Shown: piece by piece, positions 1 to 7,638 of the stretch
Layout: every line of letters begins with the position of its first letter
How positions within the stretch are numbered: position 1 is the first letter of the stretch
Origin: DATJLQ01 sp035509415
Lineage (GTDB): Bacteria; Pseudomonadota; Alphaproteobacteria; JACZXZ01
Length of the DNA: 19,659 nt
Direction: 5' to 3'
Assembly: GCA_035509415.1 (NCBI GenBank)
Contig: DATJLQ010000012.1
Span: 1 to 19,659, forward strand
Notes under the pieces: model-generated
Seen by the model: only the letters and a program-made list of their open reading frames with translations
Told to the model about the DNA's origin: nothing
Databases searched by the model: none
Made by a program: the position numbers and the translations under genes

Positions 1-872
1 AGATCGCGGCTCTTCATCGGATGCATCGCCGCCTCGATCGAGGCCTTCCCGGGGTTGTCGATCGGCCCGGGCGGCAGCCCGTCGGACTCGTAGGTGTTGT
101 AGGGACTTGGCGTCTCGAGGTCGGCGCGCGTCAAGGGCCGCCCCAAGCGATGCTTCCCGTCGGTGATCGCGAAGGCGACGGTCGGATCGGACTGGAGCCG
201 CATATGAAGGCGGAGCCGGTTGAGGAACACGGCCGCGATATGGGCGCGCTCCTCGGGAATCGCGGTCTCCTTCTCGATGATCGAGGCGAGGATGAGCGCC
301 TGTTCGGGCGAGGCGAGCGGCAGATCGGAATCGCGCGCGGCCCAGAGGTGCGCGAGCGTCTCTTCCATCGCCTTGTGCATGCGCTCGAGCATGGCCTCGC
401 GGCTATCGCCCCAGGTGTAGATGTAGGTCTCTGGCAAGAGGCCGCCCTCGCCGAGCTCGGCCATGAGCGCGGGCGGGACCGGTCCCTCGAGCCCAGGCGC
501 GGCATCGACCACGGCGATCGCCTGCGCGGTCGTGTAGCCCTCGGGGACGGTGAGCTTGCGCTCGACGGGCCGCGCGAACATCAGGATGTTCATCGCGTCC
601 TCGGCGCTCACCGACGCCGGGAAGCGGTACTCGCCCGCGCGTAGCGCATGGCGATGGCCGAGGAGCGAGATCACGATCACGAAGACGCGCGGATGCGCGA
701 CGATTCCGGCCTCGGCGAGAACCGCCGCCGTGCCCTCGACATTGCCCTTCGGAATCACGAGGTCGACGGTTTTGGCGAGCGGTCCGGGGCCCCAGAAATC
801 GCGCGCAACCCACGCGCCGGCGCCCGCGAGTGCCGCGACAAATATTAGCAATATCAACAAGATGCGGCGCAT
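1..872 (-). CDS. mltG: Endolytic murein transglycosylase MltG (YceG-like), 3' end outside window
   Basis: MltG cleaves nascent glycan strands in the periplasm and is thought to set strand length by releasing them from the inner membrane. I see 290 residues before the left edge cuts the gene. Residues about 4-22 form one N-terminal membrane anchor. The family core then follows: LTVPEGYT (107-114), ILASIIEKETA (194-204) with the expected catalytic Glu at 200, RLQSDPTV (225-232), ADLETPSPYNTY (250-261) and GLPPGPIDNPG (265-275). The E. coli protein is about 340 residues, so roughly 40-50 residues are missing. The ATG at 872 starts directly before the hydrophobic anchor, with a weak GGGAA ribosome site, 24 bases after the fabF stop. 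It is the last visible gene of the fab operon, a placement common in proteobacteria. The identification is firm. Confidence 0.95.
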   Translation of the reverse strand, partial: MRRILLILLIFVAALAGAGAWVARDFWGPGPLAKTVDLVIPKGNVEGTAAVLAEAGIVAHPRVFVIVISLLGHRHALRAGEYRFPASVSAEDAMNILMFARPVERKLTVPEGYTTAQAIAVVDAAPGLEGPVPPALMAELGEGGLLPETYIYTWGDSREAMLERMHKAMEETLAHLWAARDSDLPLASPEQALILASIIEKETAIPEERAHIAAVFLNRLRLHMRLQSDPTVAFAITDGKHRLGRPLTRADLETPSPYNTYESDGLPPGPIDNPGKASIEAAMHPMKSRD

Positions 873-896
873 CGCCGTTCCCGCCGCCGGGCCACG

Positions 897-2159
<1,263 letters not shown>

Positions 2160-2232
2160 GACGACCCCTACTGTGCGATTGCCCGGTTGCGCGGGGTGCG
2201 TGAGCGGCCGCCCGCGGCAAGCGCCGGCGGGA

Positions 2233-2469
2233 TCAGGGTTGATGGGTCTCGATGAACTGGATGGCGTCCTTGACGGTGACGATCTTCTCGGCCGCCTCGT
2301 CGGGGATTTCGCAGTTGAACTCCTCCTCGAAGGCCATGACCAGCTCGACCGTGTCGAGGCTGTCCGCGCCGAGGTCGTCGATGAAGCTGGCGCTCTCGGT
2401 GACCTTGTTTTCGTCGACCCCGAGATGCTCGACGACAATCTTCTTCACGCGCTCGGAAACGTCCGTCAT
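2233..2469 (-). CDS. acpP: Acyl carrier protein
   Basis: AcpP carries growing acyl chains on a 4'-phosphopantetheine arm and is the substrate of FabD, FabG and FabF encoded around it. The 78-residue acidic protein has the standard length. The attachment serine is Ser37 in DDLGADSLDTVELVM, followed by the typical FEEEFNCEIPDE segment. The ATG at 2469 gives the canonical MTDVSERVKK start and has a GAGGGT ribosome site. The reading frame extends upstream to 2676, but that extension has no ACP character and overlaps the fabG end. ACP is usually needed at much higher levels than its neighbours. The 178-base gap before it could hold an extra promoter or a stabilising structure, although I found no convincing promoter motif there. 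Confidence 0.97.
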   Translation of the reverse strand: MTDVSERVKKIVVEHLGVDENKVTESASFIDDLGADSLDTVELVMAFEEEFNCEIPDEAAEKIVTVKDAIQFIETHQP

Positions 2470-2594
2470 TTTTGTACCCTCGTTAGCCACGACTCCCGGA
2501 AAGGGACCGTGGACGTGACCCCTCCCCGCCCGCGCCCATTGCCAGCCAGCAGGGGCGCAAAAGCGGGGTTCTCTAACACATTTCCGGGGGATTT

Positions 2595-2614
2595 GGCCAG
2601 CACGGGCGCTGGCC
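2595..2614 (-). other. Hairpin in the fabG-acpP spacer
   Basis: Seven perfect base pairs (GGCCAGC with GCTGGCC) enclose a six-base loop, 33 bases after the fabG stop on the transcribed minus strand. The sequence after it is AAATCCCCC with no T run, so it does not look like a Rho-independent terminator. It might act as an RNA processing or stability element that lets acpP mRNA accumulate separately, but that is inference only. The rest of the 178-base spacer shows no gene and no clear promoter. Confidence 0.3.
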
Positions 2615-2647
2615 GGCGGAATTCGCCCCGGAGGCGGGCGTACGCCC

Positions 2648-3385
2648 TTACAGCATGGCCATCCCGCCGTTGACATGCAAGGTGTGACCGGTGACGTAGG
2701 CGGCCTCGTCGCTGGCGAGGAAAACCGCCGCCGCCGCGACCTCGGCCGCGGTCCCGAGACGCCCCAAGGCCACGCGCTCGACGATCGCCTGCTTGAGCGC
2801 GTCGCCGAGCACCGCCGTCATGGGCGTGTCGATGAAGCCGGGGGCGATGCAATTGGCGGTGATGTTGCGCGGGGCCAGCTCGGCCGCGACCGACTTCGTG
2901 AAGCCGACCAGGCCCGCCTTGGCCGCGACGTAGTTCGCCTGGCCCGGATTGCCGGTCGAGCCCACGACCGAGCCCACATTGATGATGCGGCCCCAGCGCT
3001 TCTTCATCATGCCGCGGATCGTGGCGCGCGTGAGGCGGAACGCGGCGCTGAGATCGACCTCGATCACCTTCGACCAATCGGCGTCGCTCATGCGCGCCAA
3101 GAGCCCGTCGCGCGTGACGCCCGCGTTGTTGACCAGGATGTCGACCGAGCCCATGGCGGCTTCGGCCGACTTGGCGAGGGCGTCGATCGCGGCCGCGTCG
3201 TCGAGCGACGCCGGACAGACGAACGCGCGCGCGCCGAGCTCGGCCTTGAGCGCCTCGAGGGCGTCCGCGCGGGTGCCCGAGAGCGCCACCGCCGCACCTT
3301 GGCGATGGAGCGCTTGCGCGATCGCGCGGCCGATGCCGCCCGAGGCGCCGGTCACGAGAGCCGTCTTGCCGTTGAGCTCAAACAA
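2648..3385 (-). CDS. fabG: 3-oxoacyl-[acyl-carrier-protein] reductase
   Basis: FabG reduces 3-ketoacyl-ACP to 3-hydroxyacyl-ACP with NADPH. The 245-residue product is a classical short-chain dehydrogenase: cofactor loop TGASGGIG (12-19), NNAG (86-89), catalytic Ser139, Tyr152 and Lys156 (YVAAK), then PGFIDTPMT (182-190). No ATG fits the N-terminus. The start is a TTG at 3385 (Leu codon read as Met, then FELNGKTALVTG), with a strong GGGGAGG ribosome site five bases upstream. A start further upstream (frame open to 3490) would overlap the fabD end and add non-conserved residues. It sits 49 bases after fabD and 178 bases before acpP. SDR enzymes are hard to assign individually, but position between fabD and acpP makes FabG near certain. 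Confidence 0.95.
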   Translation of the reverse strand: MFELNGKTALVTGASGGIGRAIAQALHRQGAAVALSGTRADALEALKAELGARAFVCPASLDDAAAIDALAKSAEAAMGSVDILVNNAGVTRDGLLARMSDADWSKVIEVDLSAAFRLTRATIRGMMKKRWGRIINVGSVVGSTGNPGQANYVAAKAGLVGFTKSVAAELAPRNITANCIAPGFIDTPMTAVLGDALKQAIVERVALGRLGTAAEVAAAAVFLASDEAAYVTGHTLHVNGGMAML

Positions 3386-3434
3386 GCTTGCCTCCCCTCG
3401 TCTCGCGCGCGCGATCCTTTGCGAGCATAGCGGG

Positions 3435-4388
3435 TCAGAGCGACTTGAGGAACGCCTCGATGTCGGCGGGCGTCTGGATCGAGACCGCATTCATTTCGCG
3501 CGAAATGCGCTTCGCGAGTCCGGTCAGGACCTTGCCCGAGCCGATCTCGACGAGATTGTCGACGTCCCGCTCCTTCATCGCGAGCACGCATTCGCGCCAG
3601 CGCACGCGCGCCGTCACCTGCTCGACCAGGAGCTTCCGGATGACGAGCGGATCCTCGACCGGCTCGGCGCTCACATTGGCGATGAGCGGCACCGCGGGCG
3701 CTTCGATCGCGACCTTGGCGAGGGCGTCCGCCATCGCGTCCGCCGCGGGCTTCATCATGGGACAATGGAAGGGCGCGCTCACCGGCAGCATCATCGACTT
3801 GGCGCCGTAGCCGGGGGCGAGCTTCGCCGCGCGCTCGACGGCGCTGCGTTGGCCGCTCACCACCGCCTGCCCCGGCGCATTGTCGTTCGCGACCACGCAA
3901 ATCTCGTCCGTGCCCGCCTCGTTCCTGCGCGCGGCCGCGGCGATCGCCTCCGCCTTCTCGAGATCGGCGCCGAGAAGGGCCGCCATGGCCCCCTCGCCCA
4001 CCGGCACCGCCTTCTGCATCGCGCGTCCGCGAGTCTTCAAAAGACGCGCCGCGTCGGCGAGGGTGAAGCTCCCCGCCGCCGCGAGCGCCGAATATTCGCC
4101 GAGCGAATGGCCCGCGACGAAGGACGCGATCTGCGCGAGCTTGACCCCGCCCTCGCGCTCGATCGTGCGGAAGGCCGCGAGGCTCGCCGCCATGAGCGCC
4201 GGCTGCGCGTTCTCGGTGAGCCTCAGCTCGTCCTCCGGCCCCTCGAACATGAGGCGCGAGAGATTCTGCTTGAGCGCCTCGTCGGTCTCCTGGAACACGT
4301 CGCGCGCGGCCGCGAAGCCGATGCTGAGCTCGCGTCCCATGCCGACGGCTTGGGATCCTTGTCCGGGAAAGGTCAACGCTCGGGCCAT
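3435..4388 (-). CDS. fabD: Malonyl-CoA:ACP transacylase
   Basis: FabD moves malonyl from CoA to the acyl carrier protein, supplying the extender unit for FabF. The 317-residue product has the family start ALTFPGQGSQAVGMG and the nucleophile elbow GHSLGEYSAL with Ser95. His208 (APFHCPMM) is the likely catalytic His, Arg120 the malonyl-binding Arg, and Gln62 lies in NAQPAL. Length is normal. The ATG at 4388 is the only start that gives the conserved N-terminus; its ribosome site is poor, so the leader may matter for translation. It is the first gene of the fabD-fabG-acpP-fabF-mltG operon, with a promoter candidate about 110-135 bases upstream (4497-4524). Confidence 0.97.
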   Translation of the reverse strand: MARALTFPGQGSQAVGMGRELSIGFAAARDVFQETDEALKQNLSRLMFEGPEDELRLTENAQPALMAASLAAFRTIEREGGVKLAQIASFVAGHSLGEYSALAAAGSFTLADAARLLKTRGRAMQKAVPVGEGAMAALLGADLEKAEAIAAAARRNEAGTDEICVVANDNAPGQAVVSGQRSAVERAAKLAPGYGAKSMMLPVSAPFHCPMMKPAADAMADALAKVAIEAPAVPLIANVSAEPVEDPLVIRKLLVEQVTARVRWRECVLAMKERDVDNLVEIGSGKVLTGLAKRISREMNAVSIQTPADIEAFLKSL

Positions 4389-4496
4389 CGGGTCGGATAC
4401 GCCAGTTGATCTTTGTCAGAATTTCAGGGTGTCAGGGCCGGGTCGCGGCGCGGGCGCGCAGCTTAGCCTCGGGGCGCCCGTCGGAACGGGGCAGGA

Positions 4497-4524
4497 CTCA
4501 TAGCGCCAATTCCGGGCGTGTCAA
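4497..4524 (-). promoter_or_regulatory. Sigma70-like promoter for the fab operon
   Basis: On the minus strand a perfect -35 TTGACA (4524-4519) is followed, after 16 bases, by TATGAG (4502-4497), four of six matches to the -10 consensus. Transcription would start near 4490, leaving a leader of about 100 bases before the fabD ATG. It lies just after the stop of the HigA-like gene, so the fab operon would have its own promoter. The rest of the 150-base gap shows no gene and no clear operator. Confidence 0.55.
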
Positions 4525-4538
4525 GGGAGGCGGGACGG

Positions 4539-4847
4539 CTACGCCGCCCCTTGCACCTCGGAGCGAATCCTCTCGCCCGCCTCGCGCTCGACCTGGCGCA
4601 GATCGTAGGCCTGCTGCATCGCGAGCCAAAGGCGCGCGCCGGTGCCGAGCGCCGTGCCGATGCGCAACGCCGTCTCGGGCGCGATCGCGTGCTTTTCGGC
4701 GACGATCTCCTGCACGCGCCGGGGCGGCACGCGCAAGATGAGCGCGCAGGCGGCAGCGCTCAGGCCACGCGCCAGAAGCGCCTCCTTGAGCACGACGCCC
4801 GGATGAACCGCGTGGAATTTCATCGTCTCAGCCATCCGGGTGCGCAT
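4539..4847 (-). CDS. higA: HigA-family antitoxin / XRE-type regulator, no toxin partner seen
   Basis: HigA proteins bind DNA through a helix-turn-helix and usually neutralise a RelE-fold toxin, HigB. The predicted 102 residues match the HigA/VapI pattern: HAVHPGVVLKEALLARGLS (12-30), a helix-turn-helix region at about 29-62 with VPPRRVQEIVAEKHAIAPETALRI-type sequence, then WLAMQQAYDL (74-83). I chose the ATG at 4847 because an AAAGGGAG site lies ten bases upstream. The ATGs at 4835 and 4823 are also possible, while the frame upstream to 4913 runs through a palindromic repeat and is unlikely to be coding. HigB genes normally lie directly upstream of higA. Here only 264 bases separate it from rpsF and hold no toxin frame. 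It may be a stand-alone regulator. Confidence 0.75.
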   Translation of the reverse strand: MRTRMAETMKFHAVHPGVVLKEALLARGLSAAACALILRVPPRRVQEIVAEKHAIAPETALRIGTALGTGARLWLAMQQAYDLRQVEREAGERIRSEVQGAA

Positions 4848-4869
4848 TTTCCGGCAGCTCCCTTTGTCA

Positions 4870-4939
4870 CGCCTGCGTAGGCGAAACTCCGTTTTCGTGC
4901 CCTCGCCCCTCATGGATGCCCGCTTTCGCCGGCATGACG
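4870..4939. repeat. Degenerate palindromic intergenic repeat
   Basis: Two dyads lie close together: CGCCTGCGTAGGCG at 4870-4883 (five-base arms, four-base loop) and an imperfect one at 4913-4939 whose centre reads GCCCGCTTTCGCCGGC. Read on the minus strand, the second resembles the dispersed GTCATGCC...GGGCATCCA-type intergenic palindromes common in many proteobacterial genomes. I recognise the pattern from memory; only one copy is in this window, so its repeated nature cannot be shown here. It sits between the divergent HigA-like gene and rpsF. Confidence 0.5.
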
Positions 4940-4986
4940 CCCGGAGAATTGCGCAATTTCAATGCGATAATACCCCCAATCGGCCC

Positions 4987-5014
4987 TTGCCCGCACGCGG
5001 CATTTGTGTATGAT
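4987..5014 (+). promoter_or_regulatory. Sigma70-like promoter for rpsF operon
   Basis: TTGCCC (4987-4992; four of six -35 matches) is followed after 16 bases by TATGAT (5009-5014; five of six -10 matches). The start point would be near 5021, giving a leader of about 90 bases that contains the GC-rich hairpin at 5049-5085. The position directly before the ribosomal protein genes supports it. No other promoter-like pair was seen in this gap. Confidence 0.55.
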
Positions 5015-5048
5015 CCGCGCCCTCGCTCCTTGCCGGCCTCGCCGGCTA

Positions 5049-5085
5049 GGCCCGGGCGGCTGACCTTCGGGCGCAGCGCCGGGCC
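5049..5085 (+). promoter_or_regulatory. Leader hairpin before rpsF, candidate S6:S18 autoregulatory site
   Basis: Seven base pairs (GGCCCGG 5049-5055 with CCGGGCC 5079-5085) lead through an asymmetric internal loop to GCTG/CAGC (5059-5062 with 5074-5077) and a loop containing ACCTTCGGGCG. It ends 13 bases before the ribosome-binding site. S6:S18 complexes are known to repress their own mRNA by binding a leader hairpin that mimics their 16S rRNA site. This structure is in the right place, but I could not compare it with the published consensus, so the role is inference. Confidence 0.4.
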
Positions 5086-5111
5086 ATGTAACAGCCAGAA
5101 GGAGTTACAAT

Positions 5112-5630
5112 TTGGCGTATTACGAAAGCGTGTTCATCGCACGCCAGGACGTGTCTGCCGCCCAGGTCGACACCCTCACCGACGGCTTCGTCAAGATCGT
5201 CGAAGAGCAAGGCGGCAAGGTCACCAAGCGCGAGCCTTGGGGCCTGCGCAACCTCACCTTCCGCATCAAGAAGAACCGCAAGGGCCATTACGTGCTCCTC
5301 AACATCGACGCCCCCGCGGCGGCGATCAACGAGATGGAGCGCAACATGCGCATCAACGAGGACATCATCCGGTACCTCACCGTGCGCGTCGAGGCGCTCG
5401 AAGAGGGCCCGTCGGCCATGCTGCGCGCGCGCGAGGAGCGCGACCGCGGCGATCGGGGCGAGCGCGGCGGCCGGTTCCGCGACGACGACCGGCCGCGCTT
5501 CGGCGGCGGCCGGCGCGGTCCGCGTAGCGAGCACGGCGACGGCGACGGCCATCGCGATCGCGGCGACCGGGGCGACCGTCCCGAGCGCAGCGCCGAGCGT
5601 CCCGCGCGTAGCGAGGGAGGTGCGTCATGA
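5112..5630 (+). CDS. rpsF: 30S ribosomal protein S6 with long charged C-terminal tail
   Basis: S6 pairs with S18 on the platform of the small subunit. Residues 1-100 are the normal S6 fold (MAYYESVFIARQDVS, PWGLRNLTFRIKKNRKGHYV, INEDIIRYLTVRVE). The start is TTG at 5112, fixed by the AGAAGGAG ribosome site ending seven bases before it and by the conserved N-terminus; no ATG fits. The protein is 172 residues, against about 95-135 in many bacteria. The extra 70 residues (about 103-172) are rich in Arg, Gly and Asp, with repeated DRGDRGER-like units. Such tails vary among alphaproteobacteria and are probably disordered. The TGA stop overlaps the rpsR start as ATGA, which points to translational coupling. 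Confidence 0.97.
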   Translation: MAYYESVFIARQDVSAAQVDTLTDGFVKIVEEQGGKVTKREPWGLRNLTFRIKKNRKGHYVLLNIDAPAAAINEMERNMRINEDIIRYLTVRVEALEEGPSAMLRAREERDRGDRGERGGRFRDDDRPRFGGGRRGPRSEHGDGDGHRDRGDRGDRPERSAERPARSEGGAS

Positions 5631-5869
5631 ACGGCGGATCCGGGGCGCGCCGGCCCTTCTTTCGGCGCCGCAAGAGCTGCCCCTTCTCGGGCCCGCACGC
5701 GCCCAAGATCGACTTCAAGGATGTGCGCCTTCTGCAGCGCTTCATCTCCGAGCGCGGCAAGATCGTGCCGAGCCGCATCACGGCGGTCTCGACCAAGAAG
5801 CAGCGCGAGCTCGCCCAGGCGATCAAGCGCGCGCGTTTCCTGGCCCTCCTGCCCTACGTCATCCAGTAG
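5627..5869 (+). CDS. rpsR: 30S ribosomal protein S18
   Basis: S18 binds 16S rRNA next to S6. The 80-residue protein is basic and shows the family pattern: FFRRRKSCPFSG (11-22), IDFKDVRLLQRFISERGKI (28-46), PSRIT and the KKQRELAQAIKRARFLALLP end. A single Cys at 18 remains in the N-terminal segment. The ATG at 5627 overlaps the rpsF stop by four bases and has GGAGGTG upstream. It is followed after 60 bases by the DUF2232 gene. Nothing unusual was seen. Confidence 0.98.
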   Translation: MNGGSGARRPFFRRRKSCPFSGPHAPKIDFKDVRLLQRFISERGKIVPSRITAVSTKKQRELAQAIKRARFLALLPYVIQ

Positions 5870-5929
5870 GGCGCGCGGGAACCGGCCCGGTCGGGGCCAT
5901 TCGGGGCCATCATGCGCAATGCCAGATGA

Positions 5930-6916
5930 ATGACGCGAAACACACTCCTCGCCCTCGGCGGCGGCGCGTTGAGCGCGTTGCTCTACGTCTCGACCCTGGC
6001 CGGGTCGCTCGGCGCGCTGTTCCTCGTGCTGATGGCGGCCTTGCCGCTGTTTCTCGTGGGGCTGAGCCGCGGTCTGGGCGCGCGCGGGGCCTTGATCGCG
6101 GGCGGCTGCGGCACGCTCCTGGTGGCGCTCGCCGCGGGGCCGTGGGTCGCGGGCAATTTCGCGCTCGCCGAGGCGGTGCCGGCCTATTGCTTCGTGCGCC
6201 AGGCGGCGCTTGGCCGCACCCAGGCGGACGGCTCGGTCGAATGGTATCCCGAGGGGCGCCTCGTCGCGCTTCTGAGCCTCTATGCCGCGGTCGCCTTCGT
6301 CGCCTTCATGATCGCCTTCGCGAATGCGCCGGGCGGGCTCGAGGGCGAGCTCGAGACGTTGTTCCGCTCCATGGGCAATGCCTTCGGGCTCGCGCAGGCG
6401 CCGGCCGCGGCCCAGAACATGATGCGCGAGCTGGTCTCGCTCCTGCCCGGATTGGGTGCCGGCGCCTGGGTGCTGATCGTCACGGGCAATGCCTGGCTCG
6501 CCCAGGGATTGCTGGTACGCGGCCACTACAATCTGCGGCCGACGCAGCCGCTGCTTGCCTACGCGCTGCCGAAGCCGCTCGCGATCGCGGTCGCGCTCGC
6601 CGCGGCGGCGGGGCTCTTGTTCCCGGACACGGTCGGCTTCGCGGGCAAGAATCTGTGCCTCATTCTCGCGATGCCCTACGTGTTCGCGGGCGTCGCGCTG
6701 ATGCATGCGCTCATCCTGCGCACGAGTGCCCGGCGCGGAGCGATGGTCGGGCTCTACACGTCCCTCGCGGTCGCGGTCGTCGTGCTCTCGTGGTTCGCGA
6801 TCTTGGCGCTTGCGGGGCTCGGCTATATTGATCAGATCGCCGGCCTCAAGGGCCGGCTCGTGCGGCCCGGAAGCGGCCCCAGCGCCGGCCCGGGGCCGAA
6901 CGGAAGCCAGGAGTGA
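5930..6916 (+). CDS. DUF2232 (YybS-like) multi-pass membrane protein
   Basis: The function is unknown. The 328-residue product has about eight hydrophobic segments (roughly 5-24, 27-45, 52-75, 111-130, 172-194, 216-231, 240-264 and 273-298) and a short Gly/Pro/Ser-rich cytoplasmic-type tail. Genes of this family often lie between rpsR and rplI in alphaproteobacteria, and I assign it by that position plus the membrane pattern. The family resembles energy-coupling substrate-binding subunits or other integral membrane proteins, but no catalytic motif is visible. The ATG at 5930 has a weak ribosome site. Its TGA stop overlaps the AGGAGTG region that serves rplI, so the two are tightly linked. Confidence 0.8.
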   Translation: MTRNTLLALGGGALSALLYVSTLAGSLGALFLVLMAALPLFLVGLSRGLGARGALIAGGCGTLLVALAAGPWVAGNFALAEAVPAYCFVRQAALGRTQADGSVEWYPEGRLVALLSLYAAVAFVAFMIAFANAPGGLEGELETLFRSMGNAFGLAQAPAAAQNMMRELVSLLPGLGAGAWVLIVTGNAWLAQGLLVRGHYNLRPTQPLLAYALPKPLAIAVALAAAAGLLFPDTVGFAGKNLCLILAMPYVFAGVALMHALILRTSARRGAMVGLYTSLAVAVVVLSWFAILALAGLGYIDQIAGLKGRLVRPGSGPSAGPGPNGSQE

Positions 6917-6921
6917 AGACC

Positions 6922-7539
6922 ATGGAAGTGATACTGCTCGAGAGGATCGAGAAGCTCGGTAAGATCGGCGACGTGGTCAAGGTGCGGGCCGGCTTCGCGC
7001 GCAATTATCTGTTGCCGCAGAAGAAGGCGCTGCGCGCGACCAAGGCCAACCGCGAATATTTCGAGACCCAGCGCGAGCGCCTCGAGGCGCTCAACGCCGA
7101 GCGTCTCAAGGAGGCGTCGGGCGAAGCGGGCGCCATCGACGGCTCGACCGTGACCCTCATCCGCCAGGCGAGCGAGACCGGCCAGCTCTACGGCTCGGCG
7201 AGCGCGCGCGACATCGCGGACGCGCTCGTCGGCGCCGGCCACCAGGTCGAGCGCCGCATGGTCCAGCTCGACCAGCCGATCAAGCTCCTGGGCCTCCACA
7301 AGGTGCGGGTCGCCCTCCACCCCGAGGTCGCGGTCACCGTGACGGTCAACGTCGCCCGCTCGCCCGAGGAAGCCCAGCTCCAGATCGAGCATGGCGGGGC
7401 CGTCCTCGGGACCCCCGCCGCCGAGGGCGAGGCGGAGCCGGCCGAGGCGGCCCAGGGCGCCGAGGCTCCCGCCGCCGAGACAGTGCCCGCCGAGGCCCCG
7501 GAAGCCGGGGACTCCGCGGCTGAGACGCCTGCCGCTTGA
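6922..7539 (+). CDS. rplI: 50S ribosomal protein L9 with Ala/Glu/Pro tail
   Basis: L9 binds 23S rRNA at the base of the L1 stalk. Residues 1-150 show the complete family: MEVILLERIEKLGKIGDVV, the RAGFARNYLLPQKKA rRNA-binding segment (22-36), a long connecting helix (about 41-75) and the C-terminal domain with GQLYGSASARDIADAL (87-102). I chose the ATG at 6922 rather than the in-frame GTG at 6913 because AGGAG (6909-6913) is spaced eight bases from the ATG and MEVILL is the conserved start. The usual length is about 150; here residues about 160-205 form an acidic Ala-Glu-Pro tail without predicted structure. It follows the DUF2232 gene by five bases. Confidence 0.96.
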   Translation: MEVILLERIEKLGKIGDVVKVRAGFARNYLLPQKKALRATKANREYFETQRERLEALNAERLKEASGEAGAIDGSTVTLIRQASETGQLYGSASARDIADALVGAGHQVERRMVQLDQPIKLLGLHKVRVALHPEVAVTVTVNVARSPEEAQLQIEHGGAVLGTPAAEGEAEPAEAAQGAEAPAAETVPAEAPEAGDSAAETPAA

Positions 7540-7585
7540 CCCGGACGAATCCGGGGCGAAAATAAACGGGGTGGGTTCCGCTAAG

Positions 7586-7606
7586 GGGCGGTGCCCGCCC
7601 GGTTTT
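7586..7606 (+). terminator. Weak Rho-independent terminator candidate after rplI
   Basis: GGGCG (7586-7590) pairs with CGCCC (7596-7600) across a five-base loop and is followed by GGTTTT. The stem is short and the T run is only four, so termination would be partial at best. It lies 47 bases after the rplI stop and about 30 bases before the next gene. Confidence 0.25.
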
Positions 7607-7638
7607 CGCCCAGTATCGCGTCGAGCATGGAGCGGCCC

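Noticed and set aside
4848..4913. N-terminal extension of the HigA-like protein
   Set aside because: The added residues are basic and not family-like, and the frame begins inside the palindromic repeat. A ribosome site supports the 4847 start.
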